NCBI RefSeq assembly: GCF_021088345.1
Contig: NZ_CP088156.1
Span: 2,728,001-2,792,000, forward strand
Reading direction: 5' to 3'
Length of the DNA: 64,000 bases
Source: Bradyrhizobium ontarionense
Lineage (GTDB): Bacteria > Pseudomonadota > Alphaproteobacteria > Rhizobiales > Xanthobacteraceae
Part shown: piece by piece, positions 1 to 7,902 of the stretch
Numbering within the stretch: position 1 is the stretch's first letter
Layout of the letters: every line of letters begins with the position of its first letter
The notes under the pieces: model-generated
Told to the model about the DNA's origin: nothing
What the model saw: only the letters and a program-made list of their open reading frames with translations
Databases searched by the model: none
Program-made: the position numbers and the translations under genes

Positions 1-1472
1 GCGCCGGCGAGTGCGAAGGCGGCCGCCTTGGCGAAGTCGCGTTCGATCACGAACACGCCGATCGCGCCGAGCACGAGGCCGGCCAGGATCGAGCCGCCAC
101 CCATCACCTCCAGCCCGTGATAGAGCACGCCCTGCTGCGGCAAGGACGCGATGGCAGCCGACTTGACCGCATCGACCTTGTCCGCGGCAAGACCGCCGAC
201 GGTTTGCGCCGCTGATATGGTCGATCCCAGCATGGTGTCGATCTGCAGCTTGCCCCACGCCGCCAGATGCGGCGTGAACGCCAGCACGATCGCGGGGGCA
301 TGCTTGACCGGCGTGGTCTGGAACGCCTGCGCGCCGATCAGCATGCCGATGTAGAGCAGGATCGGCGAGATCGCGACCACCGGCACCAGCGCCAGCAGCA
401 CCGAGATGATGCCGAACCACGACAGCACCACCACCATGAGGCCCGTCGCGGCGGAATAGCCGATGCGACCGCCCATCGCCTTCCAGCCGGGATGGCCGAT
501 ATAGACCGCGTTGATGAAGGGGTTGCCCATCATGCAGCCGATCAGGCTGACGACGCCGTCGGCGGTCAGCACCCGCGTGGTCGGATATTCGTCGCCGGCG
601 GCTTCCGCGCTCTCGACATTGTCCATGGCCTCGACGAGGTCGTAGATGCCGAACGGAATGGCCGTCACCAGAATGATGCCGAGATATTCGAAGCCGGAGA
701 ACACCGTGCCCACGGCCGGCAGCGGCACCGAGAAGCCGAAGCTGGCAAAGGCATCACCGACGCCCTTGACGCTGAGACCGCCGAGGCCGAGGCCGAACAG
801 GTTCGAGCCCCAGGCGATGATCATGCCGACCGCGATGGCGACGAGCCCCGCCGGCAGACCCTTCGGATATTTCACGCCGCCGAACCAGCTGACCAGGATG
901 ATCGCGAAGCACACCAGGCCGATCTGCGGCGTCATGTACATCTCGAGCGCCGGCCGCATCGAGATGAAGGTCACGGAGACGCCCGCGAGCGTGCCGAGCA
1001 GCGCCGCGCGCGGCGTGATCTTGCGGATATAGGGCGCGATGAAGCCGCCGATCATCAGGATGAAGCTCTGGAAGAACACCCAGACCAGGCCGGCCGACCA
1101 GCCCTTCAGCGGATCACCCGTCTTGAGCGTGATCGGCAGCATGATCACGAAGGTGACGATGAACATGTGCGGGACGCTGACGCCCGACGGCAGCGCGCAG
1201 ACGTCGGTGCGCCCGGTCCTCTGTGCGAGTCGATAGGCGAGAAACGCGTAGTAGAACGTCGACAGGCACATCATCAGGCCGAGCGCCGGCAGGATGCGAC
1301 CGAACACAAGGCTGTCGGGCATCTTCAGGACGAAGCGCAACAGCCCGGTGAGGACGAGCATGTTGACGAGAATGTTGGTGCCGAAACCGAAAAATGCGTT
1401 CCAGTCTCCGGGTGTCCAGAGCACCGGCTTGAAATCCGCCTTGACCGAGCTTGCCGTCCCGCTTCCGCTCAT
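1..1472 (-). CDS. NCS2-family (xanthine/uracil-type) permease, C-terminus cut by window edge
   Basis: Translating the minus strand from the ATG at 1472 gives 490 residues with no stop before the window edge, so the C-terminus is missing. The protein has about a dozen hydrophobic segments, starting near residue 33. Conserved-looking stretches include CALPSGVSVPHMF and GNPFINAVYIGHPGWKAMGG. This fits the nucleobase/vitamin C permease (NCS2 or AzgA-like) superfamily, inner-membrane symporters for purines, pyrimidines or related compounds. The start is supported by a GGGGAG Shine-Dalgarno seven bases upstream. The next gene on the same strand is an isochorismatase-fold amidohydrolase 62 bp upstream, so uptake and hydrolysis of a nitrogen heterocycle or ureide is a reasonable guess. 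The substrate cannot be read from the sequence. Confidence 0.8.
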   Translation of the reverse strand, partial: MSGSGTASSVKADFKPVLWTPGDWNAFFGFGTNILVNMLVLTGLLRFVLKMPDSLVFGRILPALGLMMCLSTFYYAFLAYRLAQRTGRTDVCALPSGVSVPHMFIVTFVIMLPITLKTGDPLKGWSAGLVWVFFQSFILMIGGFIAPYIRKITPRAALLGTLAGVSVTFISMRPALEMYMTPQIGLVCFAIILVSWFGGVKYPKGLPAGLVAIAVGMIIAWGSNLFGLGLGGLSVKGVGDAFASFGFSVPLPAVGTVFSGFEYLGIILVTAIPFGIYDLVEAMDNVESAEAAGDEYPTTRVLTADGVVSLIGCMMGNPFINAVYIGHPGWKAMGGRIGYSAATGLMVVVLSWFGIISVLLALVPVVAISPILLYIGMLIGAQAFQTTPVKHAPAIVLAFTPHLAAWGKLQIDTMLGSTISAAQTVGGLAADKVDAVKSAAIASLPQQGVLYHGLEVMGGGSILAGLVLGAIGVFVIERDFAKAAAFALAG

Positions 1473-1511
1473 CGCCTTGCTCCCCTTGTGACTAAGCGTT
1501 CAACGTCTCCG

Positions 1512-1545
1512 AACTCACGACTAAGAACTCACGACTAAGAACTCA
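1512..1545. repeat. 14-bp tandem repeat overlapping the hydrolase stop codon
   Basis: The unit AACTCACGACTAAG occurs twice in perfect tandem (1512-1525 and 1526-1539), followed by a partial third unit AACTCA. A degenerate piece (GTGACTAAG) lies about 20 bp to the left. The repeat supplies the stop codon (1535-1537) of the hydrolase gene, so the C-terminus of that protein may have been set by the duplication. Confidence 0.85.
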
Positions 1546-2215
1546 TGGCCTCGAGAACCGCGGCGGATGGCGCAACCCAGCCGAAAATGCCGCCCTGGGC
1601 CTTGATCATCCTCAGGCCCATCTCGTGGAATTCCGGGAAGTAGGACGCGCAGCCGTCTGATATGACGACGCAGCGATAGCCGCGGTCGTTGGCCTCGCGC
1701 ACCGTGGTGTTGACGCAGACCTCGGTGGTCACGCCGCACACCAGCAGGTTTTCGATCCCGTGCGTCTTCAGCACGTCGCCGAGCTCGGTGGCGTAGAACG
1801 CGCCCTTGCCCGGCTTGTCGATCACGACCTCGCCGTCGATGGGATAGAGCGCGGGAATGATGTCATGCCCGGGCTCGCCGCGGATCAGGATGCGCCCCAT
1901 CGGGCCGGGATCGCCGATGCGCAAGCTCGGCGCGCCGCGCTCGACCTTGGCCGGCGGCGCGTCGGACAGATCCGGCTCGTGGCCCTCGCGCGTGTGCACG
2001 ACGAGCATGCCCATCCTGCGGGCTGTTGCCAGCACTTTCGCGATTGGCTCGACGGCGCGCGCGAGCTGCGACACGTCATTGCCGAGCGTCTCGCCGAAGC
2101 CGCCGGGCTCCATGAAGTCGCGCTGCATGTCGATGATGACCAGCGCGGTTGCGGACCAGTCGAGCGCGATCGGCTCCGGCTCGGCCCTGATTTCCGCCGC
2201 AGGTGAGTTCGCCAT
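1535..2215 (-). CDS. Isochorismatase-family cysteine hydrolase
   Basis: A 226-residue protein of the isochorismatase-like hydrolase fold. The expected catalytic triad is visible: Asp29 in VIIDMQRDF, Lys134 in [10 protein letters not shown] and the nucleophile Cys167 in [12 protein letters not shown]. The family includes biuret, N-carbamoylsarcosine and ureidoacrylate amidohydrolases, nicotinamidase and isochorismatase; the sequence alone does not choose between them. The start at 2215 is preferred over an upstream in-frame ATG because it follows a GGGGAGG motif and removes a non-conserved 16-residue leader. The downstream permease gene on the same strand suggests a small nitrogen-scavenging operon, as in pyrimidine (Rut-like) or biuret use, but that is inference. 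Confidence 0.85.
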   Translation of the reverse strand: MANSPAAEIRAEPEPIALDWSATALVIIDMQRDFMEPGGFGETLGNDVSQLARAVEPIAKVLATARRMGMLVVHTREGHEPDLSDAPPAKVERGAPSLRIGDPGPMGRILIRGEPGHDIIPALYPIDGEVVIDKPGKGAFYATELGDVLKTHGIENLLVCGVTTEVCVNTTVREANDRGYRCVVISDGCASYFPEFHEMGLRMIKAQGGIFGWVAPSAAVLEAMSS

Positions 2216-2663
2216 GGCCACCGCTTGCCTCCCCGCGAGAATGCGTCGCAACAGACAAAGCAAGCGCTATGCCATTGTGTACAATCGCCGGCCACGCCCC
2301 CGGCCGGACGAAGTCAGAACTAATTCAATGACTTGAAAGGGCGGCTTACAACTGCCCGGTCGCTGGGCAGCGGACTTCTCGAAGGAAGCGGCTCATTTCT
2401 TGGGCGGCCAATGCATGCAACGCTCGCGCTGCTGCGCATCCATGCGCCGCCGTTCAAGGCTAGTTGGCCTCGCCCCAGCGATTTCTGCTATCGGCCCGAA
2501 GCCGATGTTTCGAGAAACGTCCGCCGATCTCTGCTTTTGACCCTCAACCGACTTCGGTCAACGGGCAGGCGCACTGCATCGGCGTGCTGGCGAGGCAAGA
2601 TATTTCGACTATGCTTCAATGCGGACCATCAAGGCGGGGCAGGACAGGACGGAGAGGAGATCG
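2216..2663. other. Intergenic region without a recognisable gene
   Basis: 448 bp between the divergent hydrolase and CBS genes. Translations in all frames look random. A TCTCTGCTTTTGACCCT segment (2528-2544) resembles short degenerate TCTGCTTCTG-type segments near 3141, 3188 and 4308, probably decayed copies of a small repeat. It must also contain the promoters of both flanking genes, but I see no convincing -35/-10 pair. Confidence 0.5.
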
Positions 2664-3107
2664 ATGAGCACAGTAAGAAGCGCTCTGGCCCAGAAGAGTG
2701 GTGCCCTGATCCATGTTCGTTCCGGCGACATGGTCGTCGAAGCCTTGCGCCAGATGCGCGACAACCGGGTCCGGTCGGTGCTGGTCATCGACGACGACGC
2801 GCTGGTCGGTATCGTGACCCAGGGTGACTGCGCCATCAAAGTGCTGCTGCCCGGGCTCGATGCGAAGCAGACGCCGGTGGGCCAAGTGATGACGCGCGAC
2901 CCGGTGACGGTCAAGCCGGACCACCCGCTGGACGGTTGCATGGCGATGATGGCTCAGCGCAGTTTTCGCCATCTGCCAGTGCTGGACGCGGGCAAGGTCG
3001 TGGGCGTGATCTCGATCGGAGACGTCGTCAAGAACATCATCCGGGATTTGGAGCACAACGTGGACGACCTGATGGGCTACATCATGAAGGACGGCCCCGG
3101 GGGCTGA
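2664..3107 (+). CDS. Tandem CBS-domain protein
   Basis: A 147-residue soluble protein made almost entirely of two CBS domains (about residues 5-62 and 70-128). Typical second-half motifs are visible: VLVIDDDALVGIVTQGD in the first and LPVLDAGKVVGVISIGD in the second. Such stand-alone CBS pairs (Bateman modules) bind adenine nucleotides and act as energy or redox sensors. No effector domain is fused. The ATG at 2664 has a good GGAGAGGAG Shine-Dalgarno; an upstream in-frame start at 2619 has none and adds non-conserved residues. It is flanked by gene-poor DNA and has no operon partner. Confidence 0.9.
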   Translation: MSTVRSALAQKSGALIHVRSGDMVVEALRQMRDNRVRSVLVIDDDALVGIVTQGDCAIKVLLPGLDAKQTPVGQVMTRDPVTVKPDHPLDGCMAMMAQRSFRHLPVLDAGKVVGVISIGDVVKNIIRDLEHNVDDLMGYIMKDGPGG

Positions 3108-3245
3108 CAGACGAACCGCGGTGCCGTCGCCCCCCCACGTATGTCTGCTTCTGGCCCCGTTACCAACCCGGCCGCCGGCTCGCGGCGAGGTCTGCTTCTG
3201 ATGCTTAACCGGAAGCAGGCGTCCGGGACGCCGATCGGCCGCTTG

Positions 3246-3601
3246 TCAAAATTGGACGGTTTTCGGAAAGTCATCCGGGAACCAGAACGGCGTGTCCGTC
3301 CCTCGCTGCCAGACCTCTTCGAACTCAAGGGCCGTAATGAGACCGAGCGGAATGCTGCGCGCGGTCTCGATGAACGGACCTTCTACGAGCGAAGGGCATC
3401 GGTCCCCCTTCCGCTCCTCGAGTGCGATGCTGTTGCGCTCAATGCGACCGTCAGCGAAGACGTTGACTGTGCGCAAGACAACATCCGCTACGGTGTCGAT
3501 CTCGTAGTAGAGCCAAGTCGGCTCGTATGGGGCACGTCAGGATCGGGCCAACGTCCACGGTAACACTCGATATTCAGGTCTGGGGTCGAGTGGTTTGTCA
3601 T
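3246..3601 (-). pseudogene. Frameshifted small conserved hypothetical gene (DUF6881-like)
   Basis: Two adjoining minus-strand frames read as one small protein. The first starts with ATG at 3601 and gives MTNHSTPDLNIECYRGRWP and on to PDPDVPH. The second continues with EPTWLYYEIDTVADVV, then a region with GRIERNSI and CPSLVEGPF, ending in GTDTPFWFPDD and a stop at 3246. The switch lies near 3524-3528 and needs one base to be restored. The composition and the E-F-E-E-V-W segment resemble small DUF6881-type proteins of rhizobia, recalled from memory. Its function is unknown. It is either a young pseudogene or a sequencing error. Confidence 0.55.
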
Positions 3602-3833
3602 TTTCGTCAGCCTTGGCGGTGTCCGGTAGGGCGAGGCGCTCTCTGTAATTTCCTGCCTAGCCCATGATGCCGTCTACTGGCCCATTTCGGACCTTTTGGC
3701 TTGCGCCGGGGATCCGATCACGGGGTATGATCGGGCCGGCAATCGAAGGGCCGACAGGCCGCTTTTGACTTTTTTACACAACCAAGACCCGTTGCGGTCA
3801 TTCGCCCGACGCGGAAGGGGCGTGGTAGATCGC

Positions 3834-4184
3834 CTACCGATTGGCCCAGACTAGAACTGCAAAAGGTAGAAGTATTGCACCGAGAATGCTGATGCCGATA
3901 ACAACGGAGCGCTCCTTTGCTACGAGCGTCACCACTCGCACAATCGCGCCTATTGCAGTAGAAATCGCAGCTGACAGGACAAGAGCCAAGCCGATACCCT
4001 CCAATCCGGTCCGCGTTGGTGTTGCCATCAAAGCATAATACCAGGCGGTGAAGTAGAGGGTGACGAGCAAGGCGACTGCCATAGTGTACGCGAGCAGCCA
4101 CCGCCACGATGGCATAAGCAACGGCATCGCATAAGGAACAAGGAGCAGAAGTAGGATCTGCAAGGCCATCCGTTGCGTACTCAT
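3834..4184 (-). CDS. Small hydrophobic membrane protein, hypothetical
   Basis: A 116-residue protein from the ATG at 4184 (MSTQRMALQILLLLLVPYAM) with four predicted transmembrane segments, roughly residues 7-25, 31-52, 62-85 and 92-113. It ends LLPFAVLVWANR. I do not recognise the family. No clear Shine-Dalgarno precedes the start, and local GC is lower than in neighbouring genes, consistent with acquired or decaying DNA. An in-frame extension to 4274 is possible but hydrophilic and unlikely. The evidence that it is coding is the clean membrane-protein hydropathy pattern. Confidence 0.5.
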   Translation of the reverse strand: MSTQRMALQILLLLLVPYAMPLLMPSWRWLLAYTMAVALLVTLYFTAWYYALMATPTRTGLEGIGLALVLSAAISTAIGAIVRVVTLVAKERSVVIGISILGAILLPFAVLVWANR

Positions 4185-4610
4185 TTTGACAGACACTCGC
4201 GTCCTCGACAATTGTACCCTACGATTGCTCTGCGAGGTCCGAGAATGCGTGGCGTACTTAATGCAGACTTCCACTTCTGGGCCCGGACCTTCCCATTGCG
4301 CTGGAAGAATGTCTGCTCTCCAGGCTCGACCGGAAGTAAGTGGCCGGAGCGCTGGAAGACTACTTCGGACCCGAAGCGGGATGCCCGGCTCTATCGGAAG
4401 TCTGCACTGCTGGGTCCGCGGGCAGTTTTGATCTGCGCAGCCCCGAGGTCCACCCTAAATGCACCCGCTTTCCTGACCTGAACCGGACGCGATTGTTGAG
4501 GAACATTGGCGCTTGTGAGCTCAAGCGGATCATCCACCGGCAACGCCTCGCCCGACACGGGCTGATCGAGCCTCTCCTTGCAATTCTGAAAAAAATAAAC
4601 TTCTTGCGCT
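4185..4610. other. Gene-poor region before the dispersed repeat
   Basis: About 425 bp with no convincing coding frame in either direction. It holds a degenerate AATGTCTGCTCTCCAGG segment near 4308 similar to those at 3141 and 3188. The right end is an A-rich stretch (around 4588-4598) leading into the dispersed repeat. I see no other structure. Confidence 0.5.
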
Positions 4611-5080
4611 TTTTCGGAAATTATGATTGTCTCTGCGCATCCCGCCTCATGCCGAGGGGCGTTGCGCGCGATCGTCACGACACGCGAGGCGGGGAGCGAT
4701 GGCCGCGAGAGATCGCAGCGTCTTCTCACGAGGGCGCGGACGAACGATCGCTTGCGGACGTGAAGTCGCAGCGTCCTGACACCCCGATGCTGGTGTCCCG
4801 CGCAATGCGCAAGCATTGTCGCGAATGGTGGCCAACAAGCCCGGCGCACCAGGGAGACTGCGTATAAGCGTGAAGACCATCGCGCAGGGAATGCCGGTTA
4901 CGGCAGCACCTGTGGTACCTGCCGCCTGCATTTTTTTCGCAGGCGGGCCATGGGTGAGGCCTTCACCCGGCATTCCCTGCGCCCTCTGCATTGTTGCGAG
5001 GGACACATGCGATGCACGACTCGGGCGCGATGCGCCGCGAGAGTGCGATGACATGTTCCGTGCTGTTTGAGATGTGAATC
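4611..5080 (+). repeat. 470-bp dispersed repeat, copy 1, with nested inverted repeats
   Basis: Starts at TTTTCGGAAA and ends at GCTGTTTGAGATGTGAATC. A second copy in the same orientation lies at 56320-56795, with long blocks nearly identical. Inside are a 6-bp hairpin (GACACC/GGTGTC), a perfect 16-bp inverted repeat GCGCAGGGAATGCCGG (4882-4897) with its complement at 4967-4982, and between those arms an inner CCGCCTGC/GCAGGCGG hairpin around a T-run. It has no good coding frame; the minus-strand open frame across it is interrupted differently in the other copy. I recall similar elements scattered through Bradyrhizobium genomes, but their function is unknown to me. Confidence 0.85.
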
Positions 5081-5174
5081 GGACGAAAGCGGGCGACGCT
5101 GCCGTCGCAGCCATGAGGATTCTTCATCATTGCGCTTGGACGATCGGAAGATGAGGCGCGCTGAACATGAATGT

Positions 5175-5331
5175 GCCCTCTCCCCTTGCGGGAGAGGGCA
5201 TGCAGGAAGGCGCGGCAAGCTCAGTTGGGTGAGGGGTATGCCTCGACGACCGTTGCTCGCGGAGAGCTACCCCTCACCCAACCGCGTGGGTGGATGGGCC
5301 GGAGATGCCCTCTCCCGCAAGGGGAGAGGGC
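5175..5331. repeat. 157-bp palindromic intergenic element
   Basis: Arms of 25 bp at 5175-5199 and 5307-5331 are exact reverse complements. Each arm is itself a hairpin (GCCCTCTCC/GGAGAGGGC). A second inner pair, GTTGGGTGAGGGGTA and its complement, lies inside. Related elements occur at 30123-30166 and 63000-63164. The structure fits a REP/MITE-like non-autonomous mobile element of the CCCTCTCCCC family. Confidence 0.85.
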
Positions 5332-5518
5332 GCTGCATCGCTCAGTGCAACGCTGAGAGATCTCATTCAGTCCGTGGGCAAAGGCGCGCAGCCGTGCTGT
5401 CTCGACCCATGACGAAAGAACGGTGCGCCGTGCCCCCATTGCACGCGCGATGCACATGGTGGGCACGTCGCGACGCGGCGTTGCCGCGTCCCGCCTTTGC
5501 CCACCCTGTCTGTCGACA

Positions 5519-6568
5519 TCACGACGCCGCTTGCCGCGTGGCCGGCTTGCGCTCCACCGGGTGGATGTCGATGCCGCGCAGGCGGCCGAGCCGCAGCACG
5601 TCCATTGCGAGCGTGCGGTCGATGCGGTCGCGGTCGAGCACGCGGATCAGATCGTCGACGCCGTTGATGTCGACGCCGTCGAGCCTGATCACGACGTCGC
5701 CCGGCAGCAGGCCGGCCCGCGCGGCCGGGCCGTCCGGCTCGATCTGCATCAAGAGCGCGCCCATCTTGTTCTCGACGCCGGCCAGCACCGCATGCCGGCG
5801 CGGCACCGGCGCGGTCTGCCCGGAGACGCCGATATAGGCGCGGCGGACATAGCCGTGGCGGATGATCTCCGACAGCACGAACTGCGCGGTGTTGCTGGCC
5901 ACCGCAAAGCAGATGCCCTGCGCGCCCTGGATGATGGCGGTGTTGATGCCGATCACCTCGGCGGCCGACGACACCAGCGCGCCGCCGGAATTGCCGGGGT
6001 TGAGCGCCGCGTCGGTCTGGATCACGTCCTCGATCATGCGCCCGGACACCGAACGGATCGAGCGGCCGAGCGCGGAGACGACGCCGGCCGTGACCGTCGA
6101 TTCGAAGCCGAGCGGGTTGCCGATCGCGACCACGAGCTGGCCGCGGCGCAGGCGCTTGGAGTTGCCGAGCGTGGCGTAGCGCAGCTCGCGGGCATGGTTG
6201 GCGCGCAGCAGCGCCAGATCGGTGTCGGGATCGACGCCGAGCACCTGCGCGTCGGTGACGACGCCCTCGATGTCGCGCAGCCGGATGGTCTTCGACGTCC
6301 CGACCACATGGCTGTTGGTCAGCACGAGGCCGTCCGGCGAGATGACGATCCCGGAGCCCAGCCCGCCGCGCTCCGCCCGCGAGCCTGCGGTCGAGCCGGC
6401 TTTGGGGCCGGTCTCGACGCGCACGACCGCCGGGCCGACGCGCTCGGTGACATCGATGACGGCATTGGAATAGGCGTCGAGCAGCGCCTGATCATCGACC
6501 GGAGCGGCACGAGACGCCTGCGCCGGCGACAGCTCGTCGCCGGCGAGATTGGAGGTAAAGTCCAACAT
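5519..6568 (-). CDS. HtrA/Deg-like trypsin-fold serine protease with one PDZ domain
   Basis: A 349-residue protein with a trypsin-like domain and a C-terminal PDZ domain. The triad is complete: His87 in VLTNSHVVG, Asp117 in DPDTDLALLR and Ser194 in NPGNSGGAL. The PDZ region spans about residues 240-340, with the PDGPAARAGLLPGDVVIRLDG core. Unlike classical DegP/DegQ/DegS there is no signal peptide or N-terminal membrane anchor: the first 40 residues are polar. It may therefore be cytoplasmic, or the true N-terminus may be missing. The ATG at 6568 has AAAGGA a few bases upstream. It lies just downstream of the dehydrogenase genes on the same strand (68-bp gap). Its targets are unknown. Confidence 0.9.
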   Translation of the reverse strand: MLDFTSNLAGDELSPAQASRAAPVDDQALLDAYSNAVIDVTERVGPAVVRVETGPKAGSTAGSRAERGGLGSGIVISPDGLVLTNSHVVGTSKTIRLRDIEGVVTDAQVLGVDPDTDLALLRANHARELRYATLGNSKRLRRGQLVVAIGNPLGFESTVTAGVVSALGRSIRSVSGRMIEDVIQTDAALNPGNSGGALVSSAAEVIGINTAIIQGAQGICFAVASNTAQFVLSEIIRHGYVRRAYIGVSGQTAPVPRRHAVLAGVENKMGALLMQIEPDGPAARAGLLPGDVVIRLDGVDINGVDDLIRVLDRDRIDRTLAMDVLRLGRLRGIDIHPVERKPATRQAAS

Positions 6569-6636
6569 GGCAAGATTTCCTTTGCCACGTCAGATGGGTA
6601 GCAAGCCTCGCCTGCGCAAGGCGAAGCCCGGGACCG

Positions 6637-7902
6637 CTAATCCGCCGCCCCGCTCACCTTTCCGCGAATGGCCTTCACGGCGTCCGCGGTCACCGGGGCC
6701 GCCGCGTTGCCCCAGCTGTTGCGGACATAGGTCACGACTGCTGCGATCTGCTCGTCGCTGAGCCGGAAGCCGAACGACGGCATCGCCGGCGCGGTCGGAT
6801 GGGTTGCAGTCGCCGCCCCCTGCCCGCCGGTGATGACGATGTGAATCAGCGATGCCGGATCGTCCTGCGTCGCGATGGTCGCACCGGCCAGCTTGGGGAA
6901 GACGTGCGGGATGCCCTCGCCGCTGCGGACGTGGCAGGCGGCGCAGGTGTCGACAAAGATCGCCTCGCCGATCTTCATGCGGCTGTCGTTGGCGGCCAGC
7001 GCGCCGGGTGCCGGCGAACCGGCAGCGCCGCGCGTCTTCAGATAGACCGCCATCGCCTTGAGGTCGGCGTCCGCCATCTTGGACGTCGAGTTCTCCACCA
7101 CGTCCTTCATCGGACCGGAGGCGAGCACGCCGCGCGCCTGCCCGACCTTCAGATATTGCACGACCTCATCGACCGTCCATTTGCCGAGGCCGGCCTGGGC
7201 GTCATTGGTGATGTTCGGCGCCGTCCAGTTGTCGACCACGCCGCCTTCAAGATGGTGGTCGGACTTGTTGGCGCCGAGGGCGTTCATCGGCGTGTGGCAG
7301 ACGCCGCAATGGCCGAGACCTTCGACCAGGTAGCCGCCGCGATTGTACTCCTCCGACTTCGCGGGATCGGGTTTGAATTCGCCGGCGGTGAAGAACAGCC
7401 CGTTCCAGACCCCCATCGAGGCGCGGATATTGAACGGAAACGGCAACGTGTTGCGGTTGACCGTGTTCGACACCGGCTCGAGCGAGCGCAGATACGCGTA
7501 GATCGCGTCGGCATCCGCGCGCGTCACCTTGGTGTAGGAGGGATAGGGAAACGCGGGATAGAGCCGCGTGCCGTTCGGGCGCTTGCCCTCATGCATGGCG
7601 CGGGCGAAATCGTCCGCGCTCCAGCTGCCGATGCCGGTCGCGATATCCGGCGTGAGGTTGGGCGTCATGATGGCGCCGAACGGCGTCTGCAGCGCGAGCC
7701 CGCCTGCGAACGGCGTGCCGCCCGGCGCGGTGTGACAGGCGACGCAGTCGCCCGCGGTGGCCAGCGCCCTGCCGCGCATGATCTCGACGTAGTTGTCGGA
7801 ATCGGCGAGCGCGGGTCCGCCGACGGCGAGCAGCCCGAGCGCCAGCAGGGAGCGCAGCCCGCGCGCCTGCCCGGTCCTGGTGGTCTTCACGATCGCGCTC
7901 AT
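6637..7902 (-). CDS. Triheme cytochrome c subunit of a membrane-bound gluconate/alcohol dehydrogenase-type complex
   Basis: A 421-residue protein with a Sec signal peptide (about residues 14-34, ending PALADS) and three CXXCH heme-binding motifs: CVACH 53-57, CGVCH 199-203 and CAACH 320-324. This three-heme layout is typical of the cytochrome subunit of FAD- or PQQ-dependent membrane dehydrogenases, which pass electrons from the periplasmic catalytic subunit to ubiquinone or an oxidase. The ATG at 7902 overlaps the TGA of the GMC gene by four bases (ATGA), so the two are translationally coupled. Longer open frames upstream overlap the GMC gene and lack a signal peptide, so they were rejected. 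Confidence 0.93.
   Translation of the reverse strand: MSAIVKTTRTGQARGLRSLLALGLLAVGGPALADSDNYVEIMRGRALATAGDCVACHTAPGGTPFAGGLALQTPFGAIMTPNLTPDIATGIGSWSADDFARAMHEGKRPNGTRLYPAFPYPSYTKVTRADADAIYAYLRSLEPVSNTVNRNTLPFPFNIRASMGVWNGLFFTAGEFKPDPAKSEEYNRGGYLVEGLGHCGVCHTPMNALGANKSDHHLEGGVVDNWTAPNITNDAQAGLGKWTVDEVVQYLKVGQARGVLASGPMKDVVENSTSKMADADLKAMAVYLKTRGAAGSPAPGALAANDSRMKIGEAIFVDTCAACHVRSGEGIPHVFPKLAGATIATQDDPASLIHIVITGGQGAATATHPTAPAMPSFGFRLSDEQIAAVVTYVRNSWGNAAAPVTADAVKAIRGKVSGAAD

Noticed and set aside
3141..3563. A 140-codon plus-strand frame in the gene-poor region
   Set aside because: It is antisense to the frameshifted small gene and lacks a ribosome-binding site; the minus-strand reading has conserved-looking blocks.
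4647..5114. A 155-codon minus-strand frame inside the dispersed repeat, echoed at 56356-56721
   Set aside because: The two copies differ by frame-breaking changes and are conserved as hairpins rather than as protein, so a gene call is not supported.
5175..5331. Possible CRISPR array from repeated CCCTCTCCCC segments
   Set aside because: The segments are inverted rather than direct, only two per site, and have no regular spacers; no cas gene is present.
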